Shown: positions 44,318 to 57,279, counted from the first letter of the stretch. The stretch is DNA of 64,000 bases from Saccopteryx bilineata (GCF_036850765.1 NC_089493.1:165661640-165725639); one strand, 5' to 3'. The notes: generated by a model from the sequence alone, not told the origin. Translations and numbers: made by a program.

Positions 44318-44610
44318 GGCCCTGGTCTATGGTGCAGTGCATAAAGCATCCTCCTGGAGCAGTGAGGTGGCTGATTCAATCCCGGGGTCATCAACTCAAT
44401 CCTGAGGGTGCTTGTTTGAACTTCAGTCAGGGCTCAAACCTGAGGGCACTGGCTCAATCCCAAGGTCACTGGCTTAACCCTCAACACTGCCAGGTGGAGT
44501 CTCGGTCATGCCATATATGAGAAGCAAACAATGACACAACTAAGTGGAACAACGAATTGATGCTTCTTTCTTTCTCTCCCTCCCCCCACTTTCCCTTTCT
44601 CAAAAGAAAA
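44318..44610 (+). mobile_element. Divergent tRNA SINE in L1
   Basis: 'ggccctggtctatggtgcagtgcataaagcatc', 'gaggtggctgattcaatcc', 'agtggaacaacgaattgatgc' and CT/A tail. Head differs from the other families. Confidence 0.75.
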
Positions 44611-44622
44611 AAAAATGCTGAA

Positions 44623-44974
44623 GCCCAGGCCAGTTGGCTCAACAGTAGAGCGTCAACCCTGCATGTGGAAGTCCTGGGTTCAATTCCTGGTCAGGGCACA
44701 CAAGAGAGGCGACCATCTGCTTCTCCACTCCTCTCCCTTCTTTTCTCTATCTCTCTCTCTTCCCCTCCCACAGCCATAGCTCAATTGGTTCGAGCGCATC
44801 AACCCAGGCACTGAGGATGACTCCATGAAGCCTCCACCTCAGGCGCTGAAAACAGCTTGGTTGCAAGCATGGCCCCAGATGGGCAGAGCACTGGCCCAAG
44901 ATGGAGGTTGCTGGGTAGATCCCAGTCGGGGTGCATGTGGGAGTCTATCTCTCCTCCTCTCACTTAAATTTTTA
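44623..44974 (+). mobile_element. Old family 1-like SINE in L1
   Basis: 'gcccaggccagttggctcaacagtagagcgtc' head and a diverged body lacking the CTCF-like motifs. AAAAATGCTGAA (44611-44622) and AAAAATGTTGAA (44975-44986) flank it. Confidence 0.85.
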
Positions 44975-46327
44975 AAAAATGTTGAAATACATCAACAAAC
45001 AAATGCTGGCAAGGATGTAGAGAAAAAGGAATCTTCATGCACTGTTGGTGGGAATGCAGACTAGGCAGATTGGTGCAGTCACTGTGGAAAACACTATTGA
45101 GTCTTCTCCAAAAAGTAAAAATGGAACTGCCTTTTGACCCAGCAATCCCACTTCTGGGAATATATCCTAAGAATCCCGGAACATTAATTCGAAAGAATAC
45201 ATGAACTGCTGTGTTCACTGCAGCACTATTTACTGTAGCCAAGATCTGGAAACAGCCTAAGTGCCCATCAGCAGATGAGTAGATTAAAATACTACGGTAC
45301 ATTTATACAGTGAACTACTATGTGGCCCTAAAAAAGGAAATCTTACCTCTGTGACAGCATGAGAGTATTATACTAAGTGAAATAAACCAGTCAGAGAAAG
45401 ACAGGTACCATATGATTTCACTTATATGTGGAATCTAATGAACAAAATACACTAACAAACAAAATAGAAACAGACTCACAGATACAGAGAACAGACTGAC
45501 AGCTGTCAGAGGGGAGGACACTGGGGGGCTGGACGAAAAAGATAAAGGCATTAAGGGGAAAAAAACACCTCAGACATACACAACAGAGTGGTGATTACCT
45601 GAGAGAAATGGCGGGGGCAGGGGCATGTAGGAAAGGGCAAAGGGAAGATAAATGGTGACAAAAGGAGCTTTGACTTTGGGTGGTGAACACAACAATACAA
45701 TATGAAACAATACAATATGAGGACAATGTATTATAGATGTGTACACTGGAAACCTATATAATTTTATTAACCAATGTCACCACAATAAATTCAACAAAAT
45801 GTCTTTTTTAAAAAAAGATACCTACAAACATTTAATAGTGCTTAAATATGCATACCTTTTCATATGCTTTAATATGCACACCTTACTTCTGGCCTATCTA
45901 ACAATTATTGGACAAAGCCTTATGCTATGAATCTTGTTTAGTCATCCCAAAGGAATGAAAACATCAGTTGTAAGTGAAAAAGTTCACCCTTTGACACTGA
46001 AAGCATCAAAGCTTAAAAATTTTAATGTTTTACAAATATTAAAGCTTAAAAATCAGTATTTTACAATTCAGTTCAAGATCTGATCCAGCTTAAGACTTCA
46101 CTACAGTACCAGAAGCTCCACCTTCCTCTCCTTTCTCCAATATCACCTGCCTTTTGTTGCCCTCGCATGCCTTCTCCAAAGAGAGAAGACTCTGCATTAG
46201 GAAGGTTTGGATTCGAACTCCAAAGACAGTCTAGGCTCTGAGTGGAAACAAGTTTTTCTTTACAGATTTCTAGAGCTGATTAAACTTAACCAAGAATGAT
46301 ATGTCTTGTGCTACTTATAAAGATTTT

Positions 46328-46469
46328 TTTCCTCAAATTTTTATTTATTGATTTTAAAGAGGAAGGGGGGGCACTGATCTGTTCCTATATGTGCCCTGAC
46401 CGCGGACTGAACTGGCAACCCCATGCTTCGGAACGATGCTCTAACCTACTGAGCCATCCGGCCACGGCA
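46328..46469 (-). mobile_element. VES-like SINE
   Basis: 'tttttatttattgattttaaagagg', 'tgccctgaccgcggactgaac', 'ctactgagccatccggccacggc'. Confidence 0.8.
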
Positions 46470-46534
46470 TGTAAAGGTTTAAGCACTACCACATATGTCA
46501 TTCCACATGATTCACAGAACTCTATCATCTATAG

Positions 46535-46743
46535 CAGTGTTTTTCAACCAGTATTCCACGGACATGTCCAACAGAAATTTTGTGCCAGTCCACAGAAGTT
46601 AACCACCTTGATGTTGTATGAAGATTATAGACCCAATGATCTTAGTCAAATTTGCTTATGCTGAGGGTGATTTCTGCCTTAGCAGTCCCTGAAATAATTC
46701 TATTTCCATCAGTCCCCAAATATAAAAAGGTTGAAAACCACTG
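46535..46743. mobile_element. hAT MITE (209 bp)
   Basis: Termini CAGTGTTTTTCAACC and GGTTGAAAACCACTG. Perfect 8-bp duplication ATCTATAG (46527-46534, 46744-46751). Confidence 0.92.
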
Positions 46744-48969
46744 ATCTATAGGGTATAGATAATTTTGAATACTGTGTTCTGAAGTATACATTTGAGACCC
46801 ATTAGTTCAATTAGAATGATTATTTCATGAAATTAGAGAGTAAAGAAGATTGGTAACTTAAGAAATGTCTAAAAGTAAACATTCCCAAAGCCTGCATGCA
46901 GTGTCCAAGTGCTCACCTCTCAAAGCTTTAGGTAAATATTAGGATCTTCATTAACATAGGAGTTCACTACCCTCACTACCGCCCCCAAGACTCTCCCATA
47001 AAAGCAATCCATTTTTTCTCTGGTCCAAAAGTAGTCAGGTTCAGACTGTACAAAAAAAAAATGCACAAAGGAAAGGATTTCAGATAGGATGTCAGATATG
47101 AAAAATCAATATGCAACTTCAGAATATAAAAATCAATATGCACTCAAGTGAGTCAACAAAGAATGTACAACAGAACACCAGAAATGTAACTGAAAATTTG
47201 CTCCTAGTTTTGTCGCACTCCACCAGTAAACACACAGCAGGGGATACGAAAGGCATTTAAATCATTCCTTCAGTGATACTCAACAGTTTTACAAACAAGT
47301 ACTAGATGGCTATCTCTGCCTTGCAGAAAGTTATTTCTATTATTAGGAAGAAGTTAAAGCACAGAGAGGTCAAGACCCAAATCCAAAAAGAACTTTATGC
47401 TGGCAAAGTGGGTTACAATTAAATGCAGGTGTACTGGAGTCACATGTATGGTTAATTTCCTCAAACAACCTGAGTCCCTCTGAGCACTGAGCTAGGGGAG
47501 AGTGCTAAACAGAAAAATTTCTTAATTCTCAAACTCCCCCATTTTAACCACCATCCTCTCCCTCTCACTCTCTCTCACATGCTACCTGCACATTCCACTG
47601 TCAAAGCCACATTAAAAGATGAACAGACCACAATCACCTGGTTAATCTCTGACACAACCACTGATCAGAGTATGCTCCTTAAGCCCCACTGCCAGCTCCA
47701 TAATATAGTGGGTGGGGATATAAGCCCTATGGGGTTTAGGAAAAAGGAGAACTCAAACAATGTTCTTGTCAGCAATTTAAACAAAAAATCCATTCAATGA
47801 GAATGGCACCATGTTCCTTTTGCCCTTTCTCCCTAGGAACTAAATTAAACAGATTACAGACAGTGGCAAGAGCTAGCCTTAGAACAGCCTCCCCCTTATT
47901 TGTTATTTTTAGCAATTTAGTCCGACAACGCCCTACAACTAAACATGCCTGGAATAGCTAAAGGGAGGGGGGATTATCAGATACTACCAGCAAAAAAACA
48001 CTAGTCATCACTTCCTCCAATGCTAAGAAGGAATCATTTTCCATGTCTTTATAGCATCACACACAGTGTGAGCTTTTAGAGTCTTCTATAAAAACAGAGT
48101 ATGCATAAAACATCATGGAAACTGATAATGCTTCCTGACCTAGAGTATTGTTCCACTCTCACATGTGTTTTCTTAAAAACAAAAGCAGAATAAAATAAAC
48201 TAAGTTGCTTTACACAAAAATTAAGAGTACAGTGCATCTGTGTCCACTTTGGAAAAATTCCTCACAAGATAATTATGTACCAAAAGAATGGTTGCATGAA
48301 TAGTGATGGGAATTCAAATATTTTTATTATACTGATGGCAGTCAAGAGATTTGTTTGAAAGCAAGACAAAAATGAGGTGGCAGAAACTACTCTAATTAAT
48401 CTTAACTTGCAAGACAGTATCACTAATAGATACTCTATAAATGAAATAATGTAGTAAAAATTCTGAGAAATGAATAAAATGGTAAAATAAAAATAATAAA
48501 GCCCTAAGTATATCTATCTGCATCACCAAATTAAAATACATAAAAATACATTTTAGAAAATTTAATAAGATAACACTTATAAAAATGTCCATATAGTCCA
48601 TATATATTCAAGGAATTTAATAAACTTATCAACATTTTCTGAACAACAATTTTTGCCATTATTCTAAGTATCATGTATTTTATAAGAGAGTATAGAATAA
48701 AGCACCATAAATGAATATAATAATGTCTTCCTAGGTATGTTATTTTAATTTACGTATATGGAGTTAATAAGCTCTATCCAAAATTATCTCGAAAACAGGT
48801 GATGCCTAATATAAACTACCTTTAAGCCATCAAATGCACATCTCTGAGATTTCAGTAATTTAAGCAACTCCTACAAACATGTCAAAGGACGTGCTGTCAC
48901 CATGTATTGCACTTTAGCTGGCAAAGCTGTAGGCAAACTAGTTTTATTTTAGCTTCAAAAATAGATTCC

Positions 48970-49373
48970 GGCCCTGGCTGGTTGGCTCAGTGGTAGAGCG
49001 TCGGCCTGGCATGCAGAAGTCCTGGGTTCGATTCCCGGCCAGGGCACACAGAAGTGCCCATCTGCTTCTCCACCCTTCCCCCTCTCCTTCCTCTCTGTCT
49101 CTCTCTTCCCCTCCCGCAGCCAAGGTTCCATTGGAGCAAAGATGGCCTGGGCGCTGGGGATGGCTCCTTGGCCTCTGCCCCAGGTACTAGAGTGGCTCTG
49201 GTCGCAACAGAGCGACGCCCCGGAGGGGCAGAGCATAGCCCCCTGGTGGGCAGAGCGTCGCCCCCTGGTGGGCATGCCGGGTGGATCCGGGTCGGGCGCA
49301 TGCGGGAGTCTGTCTGACTGTCTCTCCCCGTTTCCAGCTTCAGAAAAAGAAAAAAAAAATTAAAATTATAAAA
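48970..49373 (+). mobile_element. Family 1 SINE (1b), first of a tandem pair
   Basis: Full-length. AAAAATAGATTC precedes it (about 48957-48968) and follows it (49374-49385). Carries two CTCF-like motifs, the better one at 49257-49271. Confidence 0.93.
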
Positions 49374-49386
49374 AAAAATAGATTCT

Positions 49387-49736
49387 GAGCCCTGGCCGGT
49401 TTGCTCAGTGGTAGAGCATCGGTCTGGCATGTGGAAGTCCTGGGTTCAATTCCCGGCCAGGGCACACAGGAGAAGCACCCATCTGCTTCTCCACCCTTAC
49501 CCCTTCTCCTTTCTCTCTGTCTCTCTCTTCCCCTCCCACAGGCAAGGCTCCAATGGAGTAAAGTTGGCCCAGCTGCTGAGGATGGCTCTATGGCCTCTGC
49601 CTCAGGCGCTAGAATGGCTCTGGTTGCAACAGAGCATCGCCCCCTGGTAGGCATGCTGGGTGGATCCCAGTAGGGCACATGCGGGAGTCTGTCTCTCTGC
49701 CTCCCTGATCTCACTTCAGAAGAATGCCCCCCCCAA
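49387..49736 (+). mobile_element. Family 1 SINE (1c), second of a tandem pair
   Basis: Shorter body; tail ends 'gccccccccaataaa'. A third copy of the target AAAATAGATTC follows at 49738-49748, so both SINEs used the same target. Confidence 0.9.
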
Positions 49737-50201
49737 TAAAATAGATTCCAATTTACTTTTTAGATTAAAGTAATGATCTGGAAATAAAAGAAATCTGATT
49801 TTTTATTTTGGCTCCCACCATCTTTTCATTTGGAGGTGGCATTCTTGCTCTTAATGTGGCAATTCATAAAAGACCAAGGTTATAGCTATAAAGTTCATAG
49901 AAGTGGCCCTAGATATCTTCTAATCCGGTGCTCTTGTTTTTACAAAAGAGGACACTGAGGCTTAAAGTAGGCAAGAGCTAGAATCCAGAACTTTTAGCTC
50001 AACAGAAGATATTTAAATAGGAATTTGGGACAATGAATGTAGACTTGGAGAACTCCATTTTATTGTTCAAACATCAATTTGCATCTCATTGTTCATAGCT
50101 GACATGCACAGTGTCCCCAATAGTACAGGTGTGGCCTTATCCACATTGAGTACTGAACAAGTCACTTCTTCTAGCCAGTATCTATTACTTAAAAAGAACT
50201 G

Positions 50202-50597
50202 CCCTGGCCGGTTGGCTCAGCGGTAGAGCGTCGGCCTAGCATGCAGAGGACCCGGGTTCGATTCCCAGCCAGGGCACACAGGAGAAGCGCCCATTTGCTT
50301 CTCCACCCCCCCGCCGCACCTTCCTCTCTGTCTCTCTCTTCCCCTCCCGCCGCCAAGGCTCCATTGGAGCAAGGATGGCCCGGGCGCTGGGGATGGCTCG
50401 GGTGCTGGGGATGGCTCCTTGGCCTCTGCCCCAGGCGCTAGAGTGGCTCTGGTCGAGGCAGAGTGACGCCCCGGAGGGGCAGAGCATCGCCCCCTGGTGG
50501 GAAGAGCATCGCCCCTGGTGGGTATGCCGGGTGGATCCCAGTCGGGCGCATGCGGGAGTCTGTTTGTCTCTCCCTGTTTCCAGCTTCAGAAAAAAAA
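50202..50597 (+). mobile_element. Family 1 SINE (1b) with internal duplication
   Basis: Target duplication AAAAAGAACTG at 50191-50201 and 50598-50608. A unit of about 18 nt ('cgggcgctggggatggct') is tandemly doubled at about 50383-50418. Confidence 0.93.
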
Positions 50598-51297
50598 AAA
50601 AAGAACTGATTTGCTGTTCAGAGTAAGAGCTGTAAGATCTCAGGTAAAGTATACTGATTAACTTTGCCTTACCATCTAGTTACAAGAGCAGGGAGGCATA
50701 CAATAACATAAAAAAATATTCAAAGTCTACCTCATCAAAAGCAGTCATTCTCTAAACAGGCTGAAAATGACCAGAGGAATCTCAGGCATGGGAGGAAAGG
50801 GGGCTAAGGACAAATATTTATGGTAAGACACAGAAAAGTATAGACCACAAAAAGCATACAGTAGAGAAGACTGCCCTTTGAATGCTTCAAAGGGAGAGTG
50901 CAGTGTGGGTATTGACAAGTATTGCAAGGAAAGGAATCAAGGATGCCTGGGAATATATCCTGGAAGAAAGAATAACCAAATCAAGATGCAATAGGCTAAC
51001 TCTGGGCTAAATACAATCAAGTCCTTTATCTTGATCATAAAATGAAGATGTACATCAGTGAACAGATCAAATCAAAGGAGTATGTGTGTGTAAAAGATCT
51101 GTAATATGTATTTTTCAGAGAAATAAGAAAGCCTGTCTAGTTAGTAGGGTAAATCTATTTGAATTATTTACATGTAAGTTCTCACCAGACCTGAATTATT
51201 TCTATTGAGGAAATTAAATATACCATAGAAAGTTTACATATGGGCAAATATTAGCACTTGGATCATAAGACACACACTAACCAAGGCATTCAAAATA

Positions 51298-51840
51298 CAA
51301 GAATGGGCAAAAGTAGGTTTACAGTTGTAAGTACACAAAACACAATTTATTCTTTTCTTTTCTTTTTTCTTTTTTTTTTGTATTTTTCTGAAGCTGGAAA
51401 CGGGGAGAGACAGTCAGACAGACTCCCGCATGCGCCCAACTGGGATCCACCCGGCACACCCACCAGGGGCAGCACACCCACCAGGGGCGATGCTCTGCCC
51501 ACCAGGTGGCGATGCTCTGCCCCTCCGGGGCGTCGCTCTGCCTCGACCAGAGCCACTCTAGCGCCTGGGGCAGAGGTCAAGGAGCCATCCCCAGCGCCTG
51601 GGCCATCCTTGCTCCAATGGAGCCTTGGCGGCGGGAGGGGAAGAGAGAGATAGAGAGGAAGGAGGGGGGGGTGGAGAAGCAAATGGGCACTTCTCTTATG
51701 TGCCCTGGCCGGGAATCGAACCCGGGTCCCCTGCACGCCAGGCTGACGCTCTACCGCTGAGCCAACCGGCCAGGGCAAAACACAATTTATTCTTGTATTA
51801 TTTATTTATATTACAACTGTAAACTTAGTTTTGCCAACCC
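51298..51840. mobile_element. Mariner-type MITE split by a SINE
   Basis: Inverted termini 'gggcaaaagtaggtttacagttg' and 'caactgtaaacttagttttgcc'. TA dinucleotides at 51296-51297 and 51841-51842. Same family as 35028-35137. Confidence 0.82.
51355..51776 (-). mobile_element. Family 1 SINE (1b) in mariner MITE
   Basis: Antisense, full-length, with an 18-bp perfect target duplication AAAACACAATTTATTCTT (51337-51354, 51777-51794). CACACCCACCAGGGGC is doubled near 51456-51487. Confidence 0.95.
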
Positions 51841-52733
51841 TATGTAACCTAATAAAGAATACTCAACCAAGAAAAAAGAGCATATACGGACTTTTCAGAC
51901 TCATGCCTATTTTTCTGAGAGCCACAGAGGAGGATTACACAGCTACATTAAGCCTTAAGACAACAGGACATAGAGAACATATATAGTTCACCATAAACTC
52001 TACAGTTTCCAACCATCAGTCTCTTTTAGACTTAAGTCTTAAATAACTAAAAACTATTTTAAAACAAACATCCATTTTTATAAAAGTTGAGAATGCAAAT
52101 GAACTCTATAAAGAGATAAGAAGTCATATCTGAAGTCCCAATGTATGGGGCAATAAGAGAAACTCCTACTAAGACTCCCCAGGTAAAAAAAAAAACAGAA
52201 AAGAGATAAATTTACTAACTTACAACTAGTTTGTTGTTGTTTTTTAAAGGCATTCAGTGGTTCCTGGCTATCTATCGATAGCTACTACTGAAGGTGCAAA
52301 ATCATCAAGCTAATTTTTAAAGTAGAGACATTGTACACTTCCCTGCAGGACTCAAACTTTCCTGGGTTGAGTTAGGAGGATATCTGAAAAAACAGCTCCC
52401 CTCAGCAAGAGGCTAAGAGGTTTAACTGTGCAAACATTCTATGAGAAAATCTTGATTTGTTAAGGGTAAAAATGGACAGTCTGGAAAGATAAATTGTGGT
52501 ACATCTATATAATGGAACACTATATTAGCAACGCAAATGAACAAATCACTATCTCCAATAACATGAACGTACTTCACAAATGCAAAAGCAGCAAAGCAAA
52601 AAAATATATAGCGATTTTGTTCACACAAAGTTCAAAAACAGGCAAGTTTAAATCATGCTGTTTTGGGGACACACAGTTAGATAGTAAAACTATAGTTTAA
52701 AAAAGGAAATAATTATCTCAAAAGTTAGGGTAG

Positions 52734-53137
52734 CCCTGGCCGGTTGGCTCAGCGGTAGAGTGTCGGCCTAGCGTACGGAGGACCCGGGTTCGATTCCCGG
52801 CCAGGGCACACAGGAGAAGCGCCCATTTGCTTCTCCACCCCTCCGCCGCGCCTTCCTCTCTGTCTCTCTCTTCCCCTCCCACAGCCAAGGCTCCACTGGA
52901 GCAAAGATGGCCCGGGCGCTGGGGATGGCTCTGTGGCCTCTGCCTCAGGCGCTACAGTGGCTCTGGTCGCAACATGGCGACGCCCAGGATGGGCAGAGCA
53001 TCGCCCCCTGGTGGGCAGAGCATTGCCCCATGCTGGGCGTGCCGGGTGGATCCCAGTCGGGCGCATGCGGGAGTCTGTCTGACTGTCTCTCCCTGTTTCC
53101 AGCTTCAGAAAAATGCAAAAAAAAAAAAAAAAAAAAA
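52734..53137 (+). mobile_element. Family 1 SINE (subfamily 1a)
   Basis: Full-length and little diverged, with 'gtcgcaacatggcgacgccc'. Flanked by AGGGTAG (52727-52733, 53138-53144) after a poly-A of about 20. Confidence 0.92.
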
Positions 53138-54504
53138 AGGGTAGCATTTGAGAGGAAGGCAGGGATGGCACTGTGATCAGGAAGGGAGGGGTGAGGAGGG
53201 GCTCTGGTGTCTTGCCAGGTTTTTGTGGCCTGGATGATTGTTATAGGTGTTTGCTTTATAATTATTGATTAAGCTATATGTATTTTAATATATATTTCTA
53301 TATTTCCATAAATGCTATATTTTACTACAAAATGAATGACTAATTTTTTACTGGATCCTAAATGTTGAGCTACGCAAGCAGAGGAACTATAATATTAGGT
53401 GTGATCCTTGTTTAATGTATTACAAACATGCTATTTCTGGCTCTGCTTGCACCTGCCCTTCTCTCTTCACTGAAAACAGACAAGAATCAGTGCCTTTCAT
53501 GTCGTAGGGTCCACTTAACACCACCTCCAAGGAAGCTCCCATCACATGCGTAACAGTACCAGCTCTAAAATGAAGTACTTAGGGCAAAAACTGTACACCC
53601 ACCCAAGTGCCTACCAGTCACCACCCGTGCTATGGAAAAAATGACCCTCAACAGACTGAGTAAAATCACCTCAATCATGAGAACTCCTCCAAAACATTTT
53701 CTCATCAGAGTCCCAGAGCTCAGCCAACTGCAGAGCGTCACAGGCACCTCCTTTCCAGTGCTCTTGCCATGACTCTTCCTACTTGTTTTAGGAACCACTG
53801 TCTAACCAAAATTGTCATTTCTGTGAAAGAGTCAAAATTTTTAGTTTCTTAGATTTTTAGTTATATCATTGGCTGGAGAGCTATTTCACAACCCTGGGTT
53901 TGTAACTTCCTGCGTCAAAGGGGGTATTTTGCAGGCCACAATGTCCTGAGTTTCCTTATTCTTATTTTTATTCTGTCATAATTGAGCTAACCAGGGTGGT
54001 GAAAGGGATGATAGCCATGTCAAAGACACAGGAAAAGAACATGTCAACCAGTATATGAGTGTGACTAAAATACAACAAGGCTTTAGACTGAAAGCTGATG
54101 AGCCAGAAGCAAGCAGTACTTGTTTGGCCCCCACCTGGAACACGGGAGAGAACATGAGTATAGTGGTCAAAACGTGTTCAAATACATCACTGGAAATTTA
54201 GCTATCTCAGGAATTCCCAAATAATTGGGATTCATAAGGCAAGGGCTCAGAAATTGAGTTCTAGCTCATCTGAATTCTGAATCTAAGTTTCCCTAACTGC
54301 AAAAGAAATCCATTATTTCCTTATTGCCCCGCAAAAGTGAGCAAAAATATAGGATATATTTTTCACTCTATATATCTCCTCAATCAATAGGTTTTAACCC
54401 AACTTTAAGGAAAATTGAATTTTCTATTTAAAAAAATTGACTTTTTTCACTTTGTAGCAAGCTGAACATTTCAAAGAAAATTATTTTTACAAAGACTGAT
54501 GTGT

Positions 54505-54696
54505 TCTTGGTCGGGTAGCTCAGTTGGTTGGAGCATTATCCCAGTGCCCCAGCATTGTGGGTTCAATCCCTGGTCAGGGCACATGCAGGAGACAACTAAG
54601 GAATGCATAAATGGGTGGAATGAGTCAATGTATCTTTCTATATATCCCCCTTCCTCCTCTCTCTAAAGTCAATAAGTAAAATTTTTTTTTAAAAAG
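54505..54696 (+). mobile_element. VES-like SINE, sense
   Basis: 'ttggtcgggtagctcagttggttggagcat', 'gggttcaatccctggtcagggca', 'taaatgggtggaatgagtcaatg', CT-rich, poly-A. Confidence 0.85.
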
Positions 54697-56360
54697 ACAG
54701 CTGAGACTCAGTCATAATTCCAAATCCCAATTCTAATCATATCATTTAAATAAATTATGCTTTGTACTTTTCTAATAACACATTTTATTATGTATTGCAC
54801 ATTCAGCCATCTTTTTATTAATATTTCTTTAAAAAATAAAATTCCCTCAATGACATAAAGAACATGGTTACTATCGTACCAAAGCCACCATTCTATATTT
54901 CCTCTTGACAAGAATTAGCATCATGATCTACTAATCACCATTAGGATGAAATGGGATTTTCCCTCCCAGAATCTGATCTATCATCTTTGCAAAAGTAAAA
55001 AATCTAAATAACATTATCATATCGTGCATCTGTTATGAAATTATTTCCTAAACATTCCCACTGAAGTGATTCTAGTCTGAAGAATAACCCAATATAGGGG
55101 TATTAAAATGTCAACATGAAGTTTTAAAAAGAAAAACAGTAAGACAACCTTTCCAAGGTTAAAACAGTACTTGTCTTTACCTTTCTAGTAAGTAATATAA
55201 CTCCCTATCAAGAGGACCTGAGGGCAGGGTTATAGTATCCCCCATTGCTGCTCTGTAAGGGTCAGCACGTAAAGCCACCAACTTAAATTGACAATGTAGA
55301 CACACCATAACACAGTTATCAAAAGCTAAACAAATTCTAGGTAAGCTTTGTCTTCATAAATAAAGACTAGGGGAGAAAATCTGGAGAGGGCAAACTTAAA
55401 GAACAGTAAGAATAGGGGTGAATAAAAGGGAGTCCATGACACATTAATGGAAATGAGCTCTCTAATTAGATAACCCAAACCAGACCAACACCAGATCATG
55501 GAAAAGGCTTATCCATAGTGTAATTTATATAGACATCCATAGAGTAATTTATATAGGGAGAGAGGAGGCATACACACAGTAGGCCAGGTTAACTGCTTTG
55601 ATCAGAAACTGGACCTATAGATCCAGACCAAAAACAACCTTACTCCTTCAGAGATGAAAAACATGCTAAATAGTCTATGGCCATAGGCGCCCTCGAATGT
55701 GTCTGATCTTGTATGAAAAACATACTAAACAGAAACAGCCTGGTCTTTGCCTGCAGAGTTATGTATAAATTGTCCCTCCCCAATTTAATTGTAAAAAAAT
55801 ATGAGGGCAGAAATTAACAACGCTAATGATAATGAAATAGGATTAAGACAAAACAGGTTTGACTTGCAAGAAATACGAGGACCCAGAAGAGACTGTGTAT
55901 TTGAAAGGAGGGGCAACGACTGGGAGGCCTCAGGGAAAACTACTGAGCACTCGGAATCTCTATCTAGCTTTGCAAGTAATAGGAAACCACATTTGTAATT
56001 TCTTCAACTATTGATAGCTCAATGCCCAAATCCCCACATTGTGCTATGAAACTTAGGAGAACAAGGAAAAAGCACTTAATTTAAAACTGAGGAATCAGAA
56101 AATGCTTCTCAGAAGAAATAGCCCTAAACTAAGATTATAAGAATTAATAGATGGAGCTGGTAAGAGCAGGAGGAAGAAGTTTCCAATTAGACAGAACTAC
56201 TTTTACAAAGACCTGAGTAGAAACAAAGAAAACACAGCAAGTTCTAAAAGAATATTTCTGCACAACTGAAGCATACAGTGTAAGAGACGGCAGAGGAAAT
56301 GAGAAAGGTGAGAAAAATAAACAGGAGTCATTTCATATAGACCTTAAAGGTATGTTAACC

Positions 56361-56742
56361 TAAGGTAATCAATTGTCCTCCTTTAGGGAGGACAGTCCTG
56401 CTTTTGTAAGTCCCATCCTCCCTCGAAAAGTGTCCTCCTACATGTCCTCCTTTTTGATACTGGAAGACTAATCTGTAAACGTCCATATTCGATTGATGCA
56501 GAGTCGATCCACTGCCTGTGATGTGATGTTTTGTATCTAAATGAGTAGTTTTTTCTTATAATTATTATTAAAAATTAATAGACATGTAAGCATAATTACA
56601 ATATAAAATATTACAAATGTTTTTATTATGCATTTATCATATTACAGTGTATTATTGTTACAATGAATGTTTATTTTATTTATGATATTGTTTTCTTCAA
56701 TTTATTTTTGTCCTTTTAATAGTAAAAAAGTTGGTCACCTTA
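56361..56742. mobile_element. TIR element, short form (unclassified)
   Basis: Begins TAAGGTAATCAATTG, ends AAGTTGGTCACCTTA. GTTAACC flanks it on both sides (56354-56360, 56743-56749). Matches both ends of 30115-31162 but lacks about 400 bp of its middle, so it is a deletion derivative. Confidence 0.78.
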
Positions 56743-56968
56743 GTTAACCAGTTTGAACTTTTAGCCTAAGAACAATGACGGATGGGTTTTACAAAGAGCA
56801 ATATAACCAAATTTAACATTTTAGAATGGCCATTCTAACCTAAATATATTATTAACAGGATTGGAAGGGGGGAAACGAGATGGAAAAACCAGTTAAGATG
56901 CTACTTTGCAGATGATTGGGGCAGCTGGGTTTAAAGGTGGGGGTTAATTCTATAAGGAAATACGATTT

Positions 56969-57279
56969 TGTTTTTCTGTGACAGAGACAGAGAGGAGGAC
57001 AGATAGGGATGGACAGGCAGGAAGTTAGAGAGATGAGAAGCAGCAATTCTTCATTGCGGCACCTTAGTTGTTCACTGGTTGCTTTCTCATATGTGCTTTG
57101 ACTGGGGGGACTACAGCAGACCGAGTGATCCCTTGCTCAAGCCAGTGACCTTGGGCTCAAGCTGATGAGCCTTGCTCAAACCAGATGAGCCCACTAGCCG
57201 GCGACCTTGGAGTTTCAAACCTGGGTCCTCCACGTCCCAGTCCAATGCTCTATCCACTGCATCACTGCCTGGTCAGGCC
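56969..57279 (-). mobile_element. Family 2 SINE
   Basis: Antisense. Target duplication ATAAGGAAATACGATTT / ATAAGGCAATACGATTT (56952-56968, 57280-57296, 16/17). Confidence 0.93.

Larger units (their letters stand above)
40935..45800 (+). mobile_element. Internally deleted L1 with 5' UTR and 3' end
   Basis: 40935 to about 42240 resembles the GC-rich bat L1 5' UTR ('aaaatggcagcataggtgaaag', 'cataacttctggctgtaaac', 'cctcttaaaggtcctgg'). 42240 to about 43660 continues into degraded ORF1-type sequence. From about 43670 it is late ORF2, and 45650-45800 is 3' UTR. Most of ORF2 is missing. Four SINEs are nested in it. No intact ORF. Confidence 0.75.
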
